Source of the DNA: Pseudomonadota bacterium
Lineage (GTDB): Bacteria; Desulfobacterota; WTBG01; CAIYCZ01; CAIRTM01
NCBI GenBank assembly: GCA_024640785.1
Contig: JAHEEI010000007.1
Location: forward strand, 1-35,027
DNA: 35,027 nucleotides
Direction: 5' to 3'
Below are positions 16,148 to 24,820 of this stretch, in pieces. A model generated the notes under the pieces. That model made no database searches. It was not told where the DNA came from and was given only the letters and a program-made list of their open reading frames with translations. A program made the position numbers and the translations under genes. Position 1 is the stretch's first letter. Every line of letters starts with the position of its first letter.

Positions 16148-16176
16148 TTGACTTAAATATGACTTTCAAATATACT
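16148..16176 (+). promoter_or_regulatory. Strong promoter of the GT2-STT3 pair
   Basis: TTGACT (16148-16153), a 17-base spacer and TATACT (16171-16176) form a near-consensus promoter between mnmE and the GT2 gene. The glycosylation pair is therefore likely to be transcribed independently of mnmE. Confidence 0.65.
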
Positions 16177-16224
16177 TTCACATCACAAACAAGAAATAAG
16201 AAAAATACCATACTTAAATAGATT

Positions 16225-17082
16225 ATGAAAATATCTGTTATAATTCCGGTCTATAACGAAGCTCAAATAGTCGGATCTTTTATAAAAGCGGTTCTTAAAA
16301 AAATCCCCGACGCTGAAATCATAGTAGTAAATGATGGTTCTGATGACAATACAGCAGATGTTGCTTCACAATCTGGAGCAAAAGTTATATCACATCCGTA
16401 TAATATTGGTAATGGTGCCGCAGTTAAAACTGGAATAAGAAATGCTGTTGGCGAAAAATTACTGCTGATGGACGGCGATGGACAGCACAACCCTGACGAC
16501 ATTCCAGCACTCCTTGATGCTTCAAATAATTATGATATGGCAGTTGGCGCAAGGTCCCCTAAATCACATGCTAACCTGTTAAGGAGATTTGCAAATTTTA
16601 TCTATAATATTCTAGCAACCTATATCACCGGAATCAGAGTAAAAGACCTGACCTCAGGTTTCCGGGTATTAAATCGGGAGACAGCATCAAAATATCTTTA
16701 TCTTATCCCTAACACTTTTTCATACCCAACAACAATAACACTTGCATATTTAAGAAGCGGAAGGTCTGTAAAATATGTACCAATAAATGCTGCTAAAAGG
16801 ACCGGCAAAAGTAAGATAAAGCCGATAAAAGACGGAACAAGATTCCTGATAATAATGATAAAAATTGCGACACTCTATTCTCCTTTAAGTATATTTATGC
16901 CCACCAGCATTTTCTTTTTTATGCTTGGCATGATAAATTATGCATATACTTATTTATCTGTCCACAGGTTCACAAACATGTCCGCCCTATTTCTTATAGC
17001 CTCTGTCATAATCTTTATGATGGGACTCATAAGCGAGCAGATCACACAGGCTAGATATGACCGCATTGAAAACGGTGGTTAG
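16225..17082 (+). CDS. Family 2 glycosyltransferase, dolichol/polyprenyl-phosphate-sugar synthase-like
   Basis: A 285-residue GT-A enzyme resembling DPM1-type polyprenyl-phosphate mannosyl or glucosyl transferases. The N-terminal MKISVIIPVYNEA, the VVNDGSDDNT nucleotide-sugar site, MDGDGQH (82-88, the DxD metal site) and the DLTSGFRVLNR acceptor-side segment are all present. Two C-terminal membrane helices (about 222-245 and 252-275) anchor it. It would load a sugar onto a lipid phosphate at the cytosolic face. The STT3-like gene starts 14 bases after its stop, so the two are probably co-translated and work in one pathway. The sugar cannot be told from sequence. Confidence 0.9.
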   Translation: MKISVIIPVYNEAQIVGSFIKAVLKKIPDAEIIVVNDGSDDNTADVASQSGAKVISHPYNIGNGAAVKTGIRNAVGEKLLLMDGDGQHNPDDIPALLDASNNYDMAVGARSPKSHANLLRRFANFIYNILATYITGIRVKDLTSGFRVLNRETASKYLYLIPNTFSYPTTITLAYLRSGRSVKYVPINAAKRTGKSKIKPIKDGTRFLIIMIKIATLYSPLSIFMPTSIFFFMLGMINYAYTYLSVHRFTNMSALFLIASVIIFMMGLISEQITQARYDRIENGG

Positions 17083-17096
17083 AAAGACTTTTTAAA

Positions 17097-19328
17097 GTGA
17101 GAAATAAAAAGAAACATCGTTTAAAAAATTCCTCCATAAAGAAAGCACCAAATTTAAGTGAATATAATCCAAGCATAAAGACCTCTGCATTTATAAATTT
17201 TGCAAATCAGCTCCATACAAAACTTTCTCCTTGGAAAAAATATCTTGAAATTATTTTTCTTGTACTAATTATTGTGTCTGGAATAATGTTTCGACTGGAG
17301 GATCTCAACACTTGGGAACAGAACAGACAACTCGCTTTTTTTAATAACGAACCCATACACACTACTTTTGATGCATGGTATTATTTAAGTCTTTCAAAAG
17401 ATATTCTGGAAAACAGCTACCATAAAATTGATGAAAAACGCGGCATACCAAACAGCCCTGAAAGGCCATCCCCTCCTCCGCTGATTTCTGTTGTAGCCGC
17501 TTTGATAGCTAAATACACAAAAACCTCTCTCAGCTGGGTTGGTGCTCTACTGCCGGCAATTCTCGGGCCACTGCTTGCAATACCAATATTTTATATCGGT
17601 CGTTTTTTCGGTGGTTCCATAGCAGGATTAACAGCTGCTTTGGTCAGCCTCCTATATCCCTATTATATTTACAGAAGCAATATCGGTCGCTTTGATACGG
17701 ACTGCATGAATGTTGTCTTTGCAACATCAGCTGTATACCTTTTTCTCCGTTTTGCAGTTTGTCAGAATATAAAAAGGTACATATATTTTCTTTTTGGTTT
17801 AATTGTTTTCTTTTTGTTTTTGTGGTGGTGGGACCAGACTCCAGCAGTTGTTGGCGCGATTACTTTTCCACCGCTTGTGATAGCTCTATTATTCTATTAC
17901 CGAGTCCCTAAAAAAGAACTTATAACCTTCTACAGCGTACTCGCAATTGTTACTATTCTTTTCCTTGCTTTTTACGGAACAGATATACCGATAAAGGCTT
18001 TCAAGTCCATCGTTTCTCAATTTAGATATATTTCAAAACAGACCTTTAATGAATTTCCAAATATCGGTATTACCATAAGCGAGCAGACAAAACCTTCACT
18101 TGATATGATAGTTTCTTACACTTCATTAAATATCCCATCCTTCATCTTTTCAATATCTGGCATCATCCTTCTTTTTATTAAAAAAACAAAAGAAAGCCTC
18201 TTTTTAATATCACTGATAATTCTTTCAGTACTGGCATTTACATATGCAAATCGTTTTATAATTTTTTTTATACCTGTGCTAGCAATTGGAACAGGTTATT
18301 CCATTATGACCCTATGGTCATTTAGAAAGAAGTTTATCGCTTTATACTTGATTTGTCCTATCATCTTAACGCTATTGCTTTTACCCCTTTACAATTCTAA
18401 TACATCATATACTCAATGGCCAAAAGAAAATGGTATAACCGTAGAAGCAATGGATTATGTCAAAAATAATACCCCTGATAATTCGATCTTATGGGCATGG
18501 TGGGATCATGGATATGCAATAACATACTGGGCTAGACGCGCCACCATTAATGACGGTTCAATACACGGCGGTGAACGTACTGTCTATAATGCTATACCAT
18601 ATTCAACAGACAGCTACAGGCTCTCAGCAAATTTCATGCATTTTTATGTAACACATGGAATAGATGGGATAAGAAAGTTTTATAATGCTGTCGGCAATTC
18701 TTCAAAAGGACTTAAAAACTTAAAAGAAATTCTTAATGCTGGGCCGGCTAATTCAAAAGAAATAATAGCCAAACTGAATCTTACTGAATCGTCTGAACTT
18801 GAAAGTACTGAAGACTGGCTTGAATTTTTCTTTCCTGAGAACAAAAGACCTGTTTACATCCTGATTGACAGTCTAATGACCAAAATAGCGTACTGGTGGT
18901 TTTGGTTTGGCACCTGGGACATAGACAAACAGGAAGGAATCCATCCTTCATTTAACCTTTATTATAATATAAACAGATCAAACAACACTATTTCCAATAA
19001 TTCAGGTTTAAAAATTAATGCAAAAAACGGAAATTTATACAGCAGCGATCTTGGAAAATACCAGTTATCATACATTTCTCAAATGACAAACAGAAAACTT
19101 ATTAAAAAAGAGTTTGATACAAACAGCAGTCTCGGCTTTGAATATAACGAGTCATACAGATTTGGAGCACTGTGCGACAACAACATATCTAAATCAGTAT
19201 TTAACAAACTATTTATCAGACATAGCTACCAGGAAAAATATTTCAAGCCAATTCGTGTGCGGGCTCCGTACTACCAGATCTGGGAAATAAAAGGAGATAC
19301 TTATAGAAGTTCAAAAATATCAAATTAA
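17097..19328 (+). CDS. STT3/PglB-like oligosaccharyltransferase
   Basis: A 743-residue polytopic membrane protein with the marks of the catalytic subunit of N-glycosylation. D92 lies in the first external-loop motif (TTFDAWYYL). A second acidic motif is GRFDTD (D200, D202). The sequon-binding motif is WWDHG (468-472), a variant of WWDYG. A DSLMTKI segment (M594, I597) resembles the MI motif of bacterial PglB. About a dozen membrane helices precede the soluble C-terminal domain. It would transfer lipid-linked glycan to asparagine on the periplasmic face. The start is a GTG; the ribosome site is weak, consistent with coupling to the GT2 gene. Archaeal-type AglB is an alternative label. Confidence 0.9.
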   Translation: MRNKKKHRLKNSSIKKAPNLSEYNPSIKTSAFINFANQLHTKLSPWKKYLEIIFLVLIIVSGIMFRLEDLNTWEQNRQLAFFNNEPIHTTFDAWYYLSLSKDILENSYHKIDEKRGIPNSPERPSPPPLISVVAALIAKYTKTSLSWVGALLPAILGPLLAIPIFYIGRFFGGSIAGLTAALVSLLYPYYIYRSNIGRFDTDCMNVVFATSAVYLFLRFAVCQNIKRYIYFLFGLIVFFLFLWWWDQTPAVVGAITFPPLVIALLFYYRVPKKELITFYSVLAIVTILFLAFYGTDIPIKAFKSIVSQFRYISKQTFNEFPNIGITISEQTKPSLDMIVSYTSLNIPSFIFSISGIILLFIKKTKESLFLISLIILSVLAFTYANRFIIFFIPVLAIGTGYSIMTLWSFRKKFIALYLICPIILTLLLLPLYNSNTSYTQWPKENGITVEAMDYVKNNTPDNSILWAWWDHGYAITYWARRATINDGSIHGGERTVYNAIPYSTDSYRLSANFMHFYVTHGIDGIRKFYNAVGNSSKGLKNLKEILNAGPANSKEIIAKLNLTESSELESTEDWLEFFFPENKRPVYILIDSLMTKIAYWWFWFGTWDIDKQEGIHPSFNLYYNINRSNNTISNNSGLKINAKNGNLYSSDLGKYQLSYISQMTNRKLIKKEFDTNSSLGFEYNESYRFGALCDNNISKSVFNKLFIRHSYQEKYFKPIRVRAPYYQIWEIKGDTYRSSKISN

Positions 19329-19329
19329 A

Positions 19330-19360
19330 ACTTTAGGAACTGCTACTGCGTTTCTAAAGT
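19330..19360. terminator. Hairpin between convergent STT3 and GT4 genes
   Basis: ACTTTAGGAAC (19330-19340) pairs with GTTTCTAAAGT (19350-19360) over 11 bp with one G-U pair and a nine-base loop. On the minus strand TTTTAATTTG follows, so it should end the GT4 transcript. On the plus strand the T-tract is poorer. Confidence 0.6.
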
Positions 19361-20572
19361 ATCATTATATTTAATAATACGGTTAAAAAGATCAGAGTAC
19401 TTCTTCTCAGTAACGGACCAGTCAAACCTGTCTTCAACATAACTTCTGCCCTGCAGTGAGAGCTTGTTACGAATTTCATTATTATCAAACAGAAAAGAGA
19501 CTTTCTTAACAATGTCTGAAGGGTTTTTCTGTTCCACTAACAGCCCGGTTTCATTATCAATAATAATATCATTAACCGCAGGAAGGTCTGAAGCAACAAC
19601 AGCACATCCGCATCCCATTGCTTCAACCATCACAAGCCCAAAACCTTCCATATCACCTGTACTGTCTTCAATAAAAGGAAAAACTGCTAATTCGTGTGAC
19701 TGATAAAGTTTATGAAGGTCATCATGTGCAACTGCGCCCATAAGTTTAACTGATGATTCAATTTGATATTTAGAAATCAGATTTTTGATGTTTTTTTCTT
19801 CAGGGCCTTTGCCAACAATAACAAGAGAAGCATCTGAATATTTTTTCAGAATCTCACTAAAAGCGTAGATTAAAAATTTTAAACCTTTTTTTTCAACCAG
19901 ACGGCCTACAAAAAGAATAGCTCTCTTTTTAATAGCTATAGCACCTAAAACAAACTTATTTTTTAAATCAACACCCATTGGAATAACATGTACATTTTTC
20001 TTTTCAGCGCCAAGAGACAATACCTTTTCTTTCATAGCCTGACTAACAACCACAACGGACCTGAGCCTTTTAATTGTAAATTTTTTAATATAATTTAAAA
20101 ACAAACCATTTAATGAAAAGATATCCCCACCGTGGACAGTGCAAACAATCATGTTACTTTTTCCAGTTACAATCCCTGCAATTACTGATGCAAAACCCTG
20201 TGGAATAAGCCAGTGGGGGTTAACAAGGGCAAAATCTTCTTTTGAAAGCAGCCTGATAATTACAAGTACCTCACTCAGAACAAAAAAAGGGATAAAAAGG
20301 TAATACAGCTTATTTTTTTTAAGCTTGCTTAATATCCCGGTGTCATATGCAAGCAGTTCAAAGTTATTAATAAAATATCTAAATCTTTTAATCCGTACAC
20401 CATTTATTGATTCATTAACTTTAGATTTTGGAAAACTTGGACACAACACGTGAATAAGAAAATTATTTACAAGCCGATTGCAAAGATCGAGAACAAACGG
20501 CGGATCAGTATCATTTTCCCATCTTGGAAAAGTAGAAGTAATAATTAGTATTTTATTTTTTTCTTTATCCAT
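19343..20572 (-). CDS. Family 4 glycosyltransferase
   Basis: A 409-residue GT-B fold retaining glycosyltransferase. The N-terminal half has ITSTFPRWENDTDPPFV, typical of GT4 enzymes. The C-terminal half has FVGRLVEKKGLKFLI, VIVGKGPE and EGFGLVMVEAMGCG, the nucleotide-sugar EX7E region. It is probably membrane-associated and builds cell-surface polysaccharide, lipid-linked oligosaccharide or LPS; the sugar and acceptor are unknown. It is convergent with the STT3-like gene, so it could serve that pathway but is separately transcribed. Confidence 0.9.
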   Translation of the reverse strand: MDKEKNKILIITSTFPRWENDTDPPFVLDLCNRLVNNFLIHVLCPSFPKSKVNESINGVRIKRFRYFINNFELLAYDTGILSKLKKNKLYYLFIPFFVLSEVLVIIRLLSKEDFALVNPHWLIPQGFASVIAGIVTGKSNMIVCTVHGGDIFSLNGLFLNYIKKFTIKRLRSVVVVSQAMKEKVLSLGAEKKNVHVIPMGVDLKNKFVLGAIAIKKRAILFVGRLVEKKGLKFLIYAFSEILKKYSDASLVIVGKGPEEKNIKNLISKYQIESSVKLMGAVAHDDLHKLYQSHELAVFPFIEDSTGDMEGFGLVMVEAMGCGCAVVASDLPAVNDIIIDNETGLLVEQKNPSDIVKKVSFLFDNNEIRNKLSLQGRSYVEDRFDWSVTEKKYSDLFNRIIKYNDTLETQ

Positions 20573-20700
20573 TTCAACCCAGGATTAAAATCAAAACATA
20601 TTTCTTAAAATTATCACGAAAAACTGAAATGCAATTCTGTTGACAAAAATTCAATCATATGCGATTTCTATAACAGTCAAAATTATTCTAAATCATACCT

Positions 20701-20730
20701 TTGAGAATTTATGTAAGAATACTTTATATT
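20701..20730 (+). promoter_or_regulatory. Candidate promoter of the SMR-UbiA pair
   Basis: TTGAGA (20701-20706) and TATATT (20725-20730) are 18 bases apart, each matching five of six consensus positions. It lies about 130 bases upstream of the transporter's preferred start. I see no riboswitch-like structure in the leader. Confidence 0.45.
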
Positions 20731-20857
20731 TAAATCAAAAAAAAGCCATTATTCATTTTTATATTATTATTTATAATTAATGGCTCTGCTGCCCGGATTA
20801 CGTTGTGGCTGGAGAAGTTACTTTAATCAGCAAATCAACCTTTTAACAGGATCTCCC

Positions 20858-21211
20858 ATGACCTCTATTATTTTTATTATTGCAATAACTCTAAATGCAG
20901 TTGCAAACATACTAATGAAAGTTGGAGCTGAAAGAACCAAAGAAAGCAGTAATATATTCGGACTGCTTTTTGGAATGGCAACAAACCCAATAACCCTTCT
21001 GGCTATTCTCTGTTTTGCTGCGGGCCTTGCCGCATACAATTATGTTTTAATGAAAACAAACCTCAGTGTTGCTTATCCCCTAATGACAAGCGTAGGTTAT
21101 ATAATCGTTCTACTAGCCTCGTGGCTGTTTTTAAAGGAAACGCTTACAATACTTCAAATTAGCGGAATACTCCTGATTGTTGCAGGGGTATGGATGGTAG
21201 CTGTAAATTAG
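20858..21211 (+). CDS. Small DMT/SMR-type membrane transporter (EmrE/ArnE-like)
   Basis: A 117-residue protein with four membrane helices (about 2-20, 36-54, 64-84 and 92-116). It is the size of small multidrug resistance and ArnE-type flippase subunits. The end, TLTILQISGILLIVAGVWMV, is typical of the DMT superfamily. The frame is open back to 20780, but AGGA (20848-20851), six bases before the ATG at 20858, and the helix beginning right there make this the better start. The UbiA-like gene follows after 10 bases. That pairing favours flipping of a polyprenyl-phosphate sugar over drug efflux, though this is inference. Confidence 0.85.
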   Translation: MTSIIFIIAITLNAVANILMKVGAERTKESSNIFGLLFGMATNPITLLAILCFAAGLAAYNYVLMKTNLSVAYPLMTSVGYIIVLLASWLFLKETLTILQISGILLIVAGVWMVAVN

Positions 21212-21221
21212 AAATTATAAT

Positions 21222-22109
21222 ATGAAAAATACCCTGCCGATCCTAATACTAAGAAGCATGCGTCCAAAACAATGGACAAAGAATATTATTCTTTTTGCAC
21301 CGCTTATTTTTTCACAGAACATAACCAATAAACAGCTGGCCATATACTCTTTTATTTCCTTTATTGTCTTCTGCATCCTCTCAGGCAGTGTCTATATCCT
21401 AAACGACCTTATTGATATCAAGCAGGACAAGGTTCATCCTTTAAAATCAAAAAGACCGCTTGCCTCAGGCCGTTTAAGACCGATATATGCCGTTATAACA
21501 TTTCTGGTACTGCTGGCCCTTTCCGTATATATTTCTTTAACCTATCTAAACAATTTGTTTATCTTAGTTGCCGGATCGTATCTTATCCTTCAGATTGCGT
21601 ATTCTACCATACTAAAACATATTGTAATCATTGATGTTTTCTCAATCGCAGCAGGCTTTCTGCTAAGAGTTATCGCTGGTGCAGAAGCAATAGAGGTAAC
21701 ATTTTCAACCTGGCTTTTCTTCTGCACAATTCTTCTGGCACTTTTTCTGGCGTTAAGTAAAAGACGTCATGAAATCATACTACTTGATGAAAGGGCAATA
21801 AATCACAGAAAAATTCTTTTTGAATACAGTGCAGATCTTCTTGACCAGATGATCTCAATAGTTACAACTACCACGCTTATTGCATATATTCTCTACACTA
21901 TCTCTCCTGAAACAGTTGCCAGGTTTGGAACAGACAATCTTAAATATACGGTTCCGTTTGTATTATATGGCATATTTCGTTATCTTTACCTACTGCACCA
22001 GAAAAATGAAGGCGGCAGCCCCGAAAGAGTACTCTTGAATGACATGCCTATACTCACAACAGTCATACTTTACTGTTTGACTGTCTGCTATATCCTTTAC
22101 AGAGCTTAA
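21222..22109 (+). CDS. UbiA-family prenyltransferase, decaprenyl-phosphate phosphoribosyltransferase-like
   Basis: A 295-residue membrane enzyme with about eight to nine helices. The first Asp-rich motif is NDLIDIKQDKVHP, followed by KSKRPLASG. The second region is DVFSIAAGFLLRVIAGA. N-terminal MRPKQWTKN and this motif set match the branch containing decaprenyl-phosphate 5-phosphoribosyltransferase (Rv3806c-like) rather than quinone or heme branches. Such an enzyme would join PRPP to a polyprenyl phosphate, the first step towards polyprenyl-phospho-arabinose. No epimerase genes (DprE1/DprE2) are in the window. The gap 22110-22326 is AT-rich and holds nothing I recognise. Confidence 0.85.
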   Translation: MKNTLPILILRSMRPKQWTKNIILFAPLIFSQNITNKQLAIYSFISFIVFCILSGSVYILNDLIDIKQDKVHPLKSKRPLASGRLRPIYAVITFLVLLALSVYISLTYLNNLFILVAGSYLILQIAYSTILKHIVIIDVFSIAAGFLLRVIAGAEAIEVTFSTWLFFCTILLALFLALSKRRHEIILLDERAINHRKILFEYSADLLDQMISIVTTTTLIAYILYTISPETVARFGTDNLKYTVPFVLYGIFRYLYLLHQKNEGGSPERVLLNDMPILTTVILYCLTVCYILYRA

Positions 22110-22326
22110 ACTAACCTATCAAAACAAAAAAAAATAAATCCATTTTTAATTTATAATGTACGCCTTATTATATTTGAAAGCATGATCCAGACTAATGTGC
22201 AGATATTTTTATTAAATTATTTTCAATCATATCATTTAAAGAGATTATCGAACATGTCATAGGAGAGAATATTATAGAAAGTAAATATAACAGTTAGAGA
22301 ATATTACTTTATAATCTAAATTTTTT

Positions 22327-23637
22327 TTATTTGTTTCTGATTATGCGTGTCTGAGCTTTCACCTTCTCAAGTAAATCTTTTTCAGCCGCAACAGCTTCTG
22401 CCTTGGTATTATACAAACCAATTTTCACACGGTACCATACTCCTTTATCACCCAAGTTGACCCGTTCAATATAAGCGTTAAACCCACCTTTATTAAAACG
22501 ATCCACATCTTTTTGAGCAAGTTCAGTTTTTCTAAATGAACCGGCATGAATTGAATATGTTACTGAAGGCTTAGCAAATACTACGATTTCTTCTTTCACA
22601 GGTTTTGGCGGTAGCATAACTTTCTTTTCTTCAACTATTTCCTCGATTTTTTCAGCCGCAGGTTTTTCTACTGATTTTTCCAATATTTTCTCAACAGCTG
22701 CTTCAACCGGTTTCTCAGCCAATTCTTCACCCGGATCTTTCTCTTCGGCTAAATCCTCTTTAACAACTAATTGTTCAATCTGTTTATCTGCTTTTGGTTG
22801 AATTTTATACTTTAATTTTTCATCTTCTGCAATTTTAGCAGCATCAGGTTTTATAATACTTTCACTTTCAGGTTTAAACTTCATGTATGCTATTCCGCAA
22901 ACTACAACCAGTATTAAAAGCAAAGCAATTATAACGAAACTTGAAGATTTCTTCTGAGATTGGCTCAGATCTTTAAGTGGATCGAGTTCCTCCAGTGTCT
23001 TTTCAAGCACTTCTTTTGAATCCGCGGCAGCTGCATCCGCGGATTCCCCCTCTTCAACTTCATCATCAAGGGCAAAACTCTTTTCCTCTTCAGTAAGAAC
23101 GAATTTATCAAAATCAATAGTAGGCGGTTCCTCTTCAACCTCTGACATTTTCTCATCAACAAGACCTAATTCTTTTTCAAGGTCATAAAAATTATTCTCC
23201 ATTTGATCCGAAGAAAACTCACTATCAATCATCTCATCGTCAAGTGAAAACTCCTTCTCCAGATCAAGTGAAAGATCATCACTGTTTTCAGAAGCGGAAC
23301 CTGACTCTTTTCCAGGTAAAGTAAGCGAAATTACACCAAAATCAGGATCTGATTCTGGCTCAGGTTCAGGCAACTTATCATCCATTTCGAGTTTAAAATC
23401 AGGTTCAGACGCGCTAGCCTCTTCTGATTTAGTTTCCGGTGACTCTTGAGAAGAAATTTGGTCTGATGCCTCGGTCACACTTAAATCTATATCAGCAATC
23501 AGTTCCTGTAACTTCAGATCCTCGTCAGAAATAAATTCTGTTTTTTCCTCGGGTGTTTCGATTAGAGGCTCACTACAGATTGGACAAGTTTCCTGAGCCT
23601 CACCTTTTATTTCTAATGTACATTTTGGACAATACAT
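22327..23637 (-). CDS. Zinc-ribbon, single-pass membrane protein with C-terminal SPOR domain
   Basis: A 436-residue protein. An N-terminal zinc ribbon (C3, C6, C18, C21) is followed by a long acidic, low-complexity cytoplasmic stretch (about 30-225). A membrane helix (233-252), a second Glu/Lys/Pro/Ala-rich linker and a SPOR domain (about 359-435) complete it. SPOR domains bind denuded peptidoglycan glycan strands, so the C-terminus is probably periplasmic and the protein may act at the division site. The cytoplasmic zinc ribbon may bind a partner. A G-rich site (23643-23648) precedes the ATG. It is a single gene, and its exact role is unknown. Confidence 0.85.
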   Translation of the reverse strand: MYCPKCTLEIKGEAQETCPICSEPLIETPEEKTEFISDEDLKLQELIADIDLSVTEASDQISSQESPETKSEEASASEPDFKLEMDDKLPEPEPESDPDFGVISLTLPGKESGSASENSDDLSLDLEKEFSLDDEMIDSEFSSDQMENNFYDLEKELGLVDEKMSEVEEEPPTIDFDKFVLTEEEKSFALDDEVEEGESADAAAADSKEVLEKTLEELDPLKDLSQSQKKSSSFVIIALLLILVVVCGIAYMKFKPESESIIKPDAAKIAEDEKLKYKIQPKADKQIEQLVVKEDLAEEKDPGEELAEKPVEAAVEKILEKSVEKPAAEKIEEIVEEKKVMLPPKPVKEEIVVFAKPSVTYSIHAGSFRKTELAQKDVDRFNKGGFNAYIERVNLGDKGVWYRVKIGLYNTKAEAVAAEKDLLEKVKAQTRIIRNK

Positions 23638-23658
23638 ATTTAACCCCCTAAAAAAGCT

Positions 23659-23688
23659 TTAATTATTAGCATAATAGTTTTGTGTCAA
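23659..23688 (-). promoter_or_regulatory. Possible promoter of the SPOR protein gene
   Basis: On the minus strand TTGACA (23688-23683) lies upstream of an AT-rich TGCTAATAATTA segment that could serve as an extended -10. The spacing is 14-17 bases depending on the -10 chosen, so the call is tentative. Confidence 0.35.
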
Positions 23689-23832
23689 TAATTATCTGTA
23701 TATATATCTTTCGGCATTATATCCAAAATAATAATTTTTTATTTATAGATTGTTAAAACATTTTTAAAGAATATACATGAAGGATTTATGTGAGGATGGA
23801 TAAAAATAAAAAATATTTCTGAAGATTATTAA

Positions 23833-24804
23833 CTAAATCCCGGTTATGGATTCATTCTCCAAATCATAGAGAACTTCATCTTCATCATTAAATAAAAGCA
23901 GAAACTCCCGTTTTTCTTTGATCTCCCCAATTACTGCTGCTTTAATACGCTTTTTTGTAAACTCAGCAATAATTTGCTCTGTATTGGCTTTATCAGAGGT
24001 TAGAATAAAACCATAACTTAAAAATGCTTTGAGCCAGTCCATAAAAATAAAACCGTCCGGTTTGGGTATCCTGTTTAAATTTATGATTGCACCTTTTTTA
24101 GAGAACTCAAGAAGTAAAGCGAGAGTACCAAGAAGACCGCCGTTACTAACATCTTTTGCAGTTTCACACAAACCTTTCTCAGCAATGATCGGCAAAATTT
24201 CAAGTCTTTCAAGAACCTGATCCGTAGTTTTGCCGGAATTTGAATCCCAGCTTATAACAGGTTTGCACTGATAGCCCTGCCCTTCCAGATCAACAGTAAA
24301 AATAATGTCCTGCCCAACCCGTGCGTTATCACTCAATAAAAGTTTTTTTGCCTTACCCAGTATTGAGACAGAAAGCGATGCTTCCTTTGTATTAGGATGT
24401 AAATGCCCGCCAACCATTGGAACCCTGAATTTTTCACAACCTTTTTTTATTCCGCGTACAAGTTCAGGATAATAACTGTTATCAGGAACACCAATAACAT
24501 TGATAAGAGCAATAGGTCTGCCGCCCATTGCATAAATATCATTTACATTTACCATGATTGAAGCCTTACCCGCATTGTATGGATTTGCCTCAATTAAGTC
24601 TGACCATATACCATCAACAGCTAAAAGCAAATACTCATCACCAGACTTTATTACCGCGGCATCTTCACCGAAATCCGCAATAACATCACCAAAGTTTTTA
24701 ACAGACTGGAGTTCATCGGTTATCAGATGAATATTTCTTTTCCGTGTTATCCCCGGATAACTCTTTATCTCATTAATAATATCTTTTAAGCTGTTTGCTT
24801 TCAT
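23833..24804 (-). CDS. AIR-synthase-related protein (Sll0787/Nit1C type)
   Basis: A 323-residue PurM-like ATP-binding protein. It has FGEDAAVI, LLLAVDGIWSDL, the long MVNVNDIYAMGGRPIALINV segment and VGGHLHPN, all typical of the AIR synthase/ThiL/SelD fold and closest in my recollection to the Sll0787 and MSMEG_0567 C-terminal family. It lacks the N-terminal Sec/Cys loop of SelD. A phosphorylated intermediate from ATP is expected, but the substrate is unknown. It follows the GNAT gene by 16 bases. In MSMEG_0567 the GNAT and AIR-synthase parts are one protein; here they are separate genes. It is the last gene of the ABC-radical SAM set. Confidence 0.85.
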   Translation of the reverse strand: MKANSLKDIINEIKSYPGITRKRNIHLITDELQSVKNFGDVIADFGEDAAVIKSGDEYLLLAVDGIWSDLIEANPYNAGKASIMVNVNDIYAMGGRPIALINVIGVPDNSYYPELVRGIKKGCEKFRVPMVGGHLHPNTKEASLSVSILGKAKKLLLSDNARVGQDIIFTVDLEGQGYQCKPVISWDSNSGKTTDQVLERLEILPIIAEKGLCETAKDVSNGGLLGTLALLLEFSKKGAIINLNRIPKPDGFIFMDWLKAFLSYGFILTSDKANTEQIIAEFTKKRIKAAVIGEIKEKREFLLLFNDEDEVLYDLENESITGI

Positions 24805-24820
24805 GCTCTATCCTGTAAAA

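Noticed and set aside
20780-20857. Longer N-terminus for the small DMT transporter
   Set aside because: The added residues are polar, precede the first helix and lack a ribosome site, whereas AGGA lies six bases before the ATG at 20858.
20731-20857. Guanidine (ykkC-type) riboswitch ahead of the SMR-like gene
   Set aside because: I looked for the conserved ykkC or ACGR-loop hairpin elements and found none in the leader.
23833-24804. Selenophosphate synthetase
   Set aside because: The fold motifs are shared, but the N-terminal Sec/Cys catalytic loop of SelD is missing and the neighbours fit the Sll0787 family.
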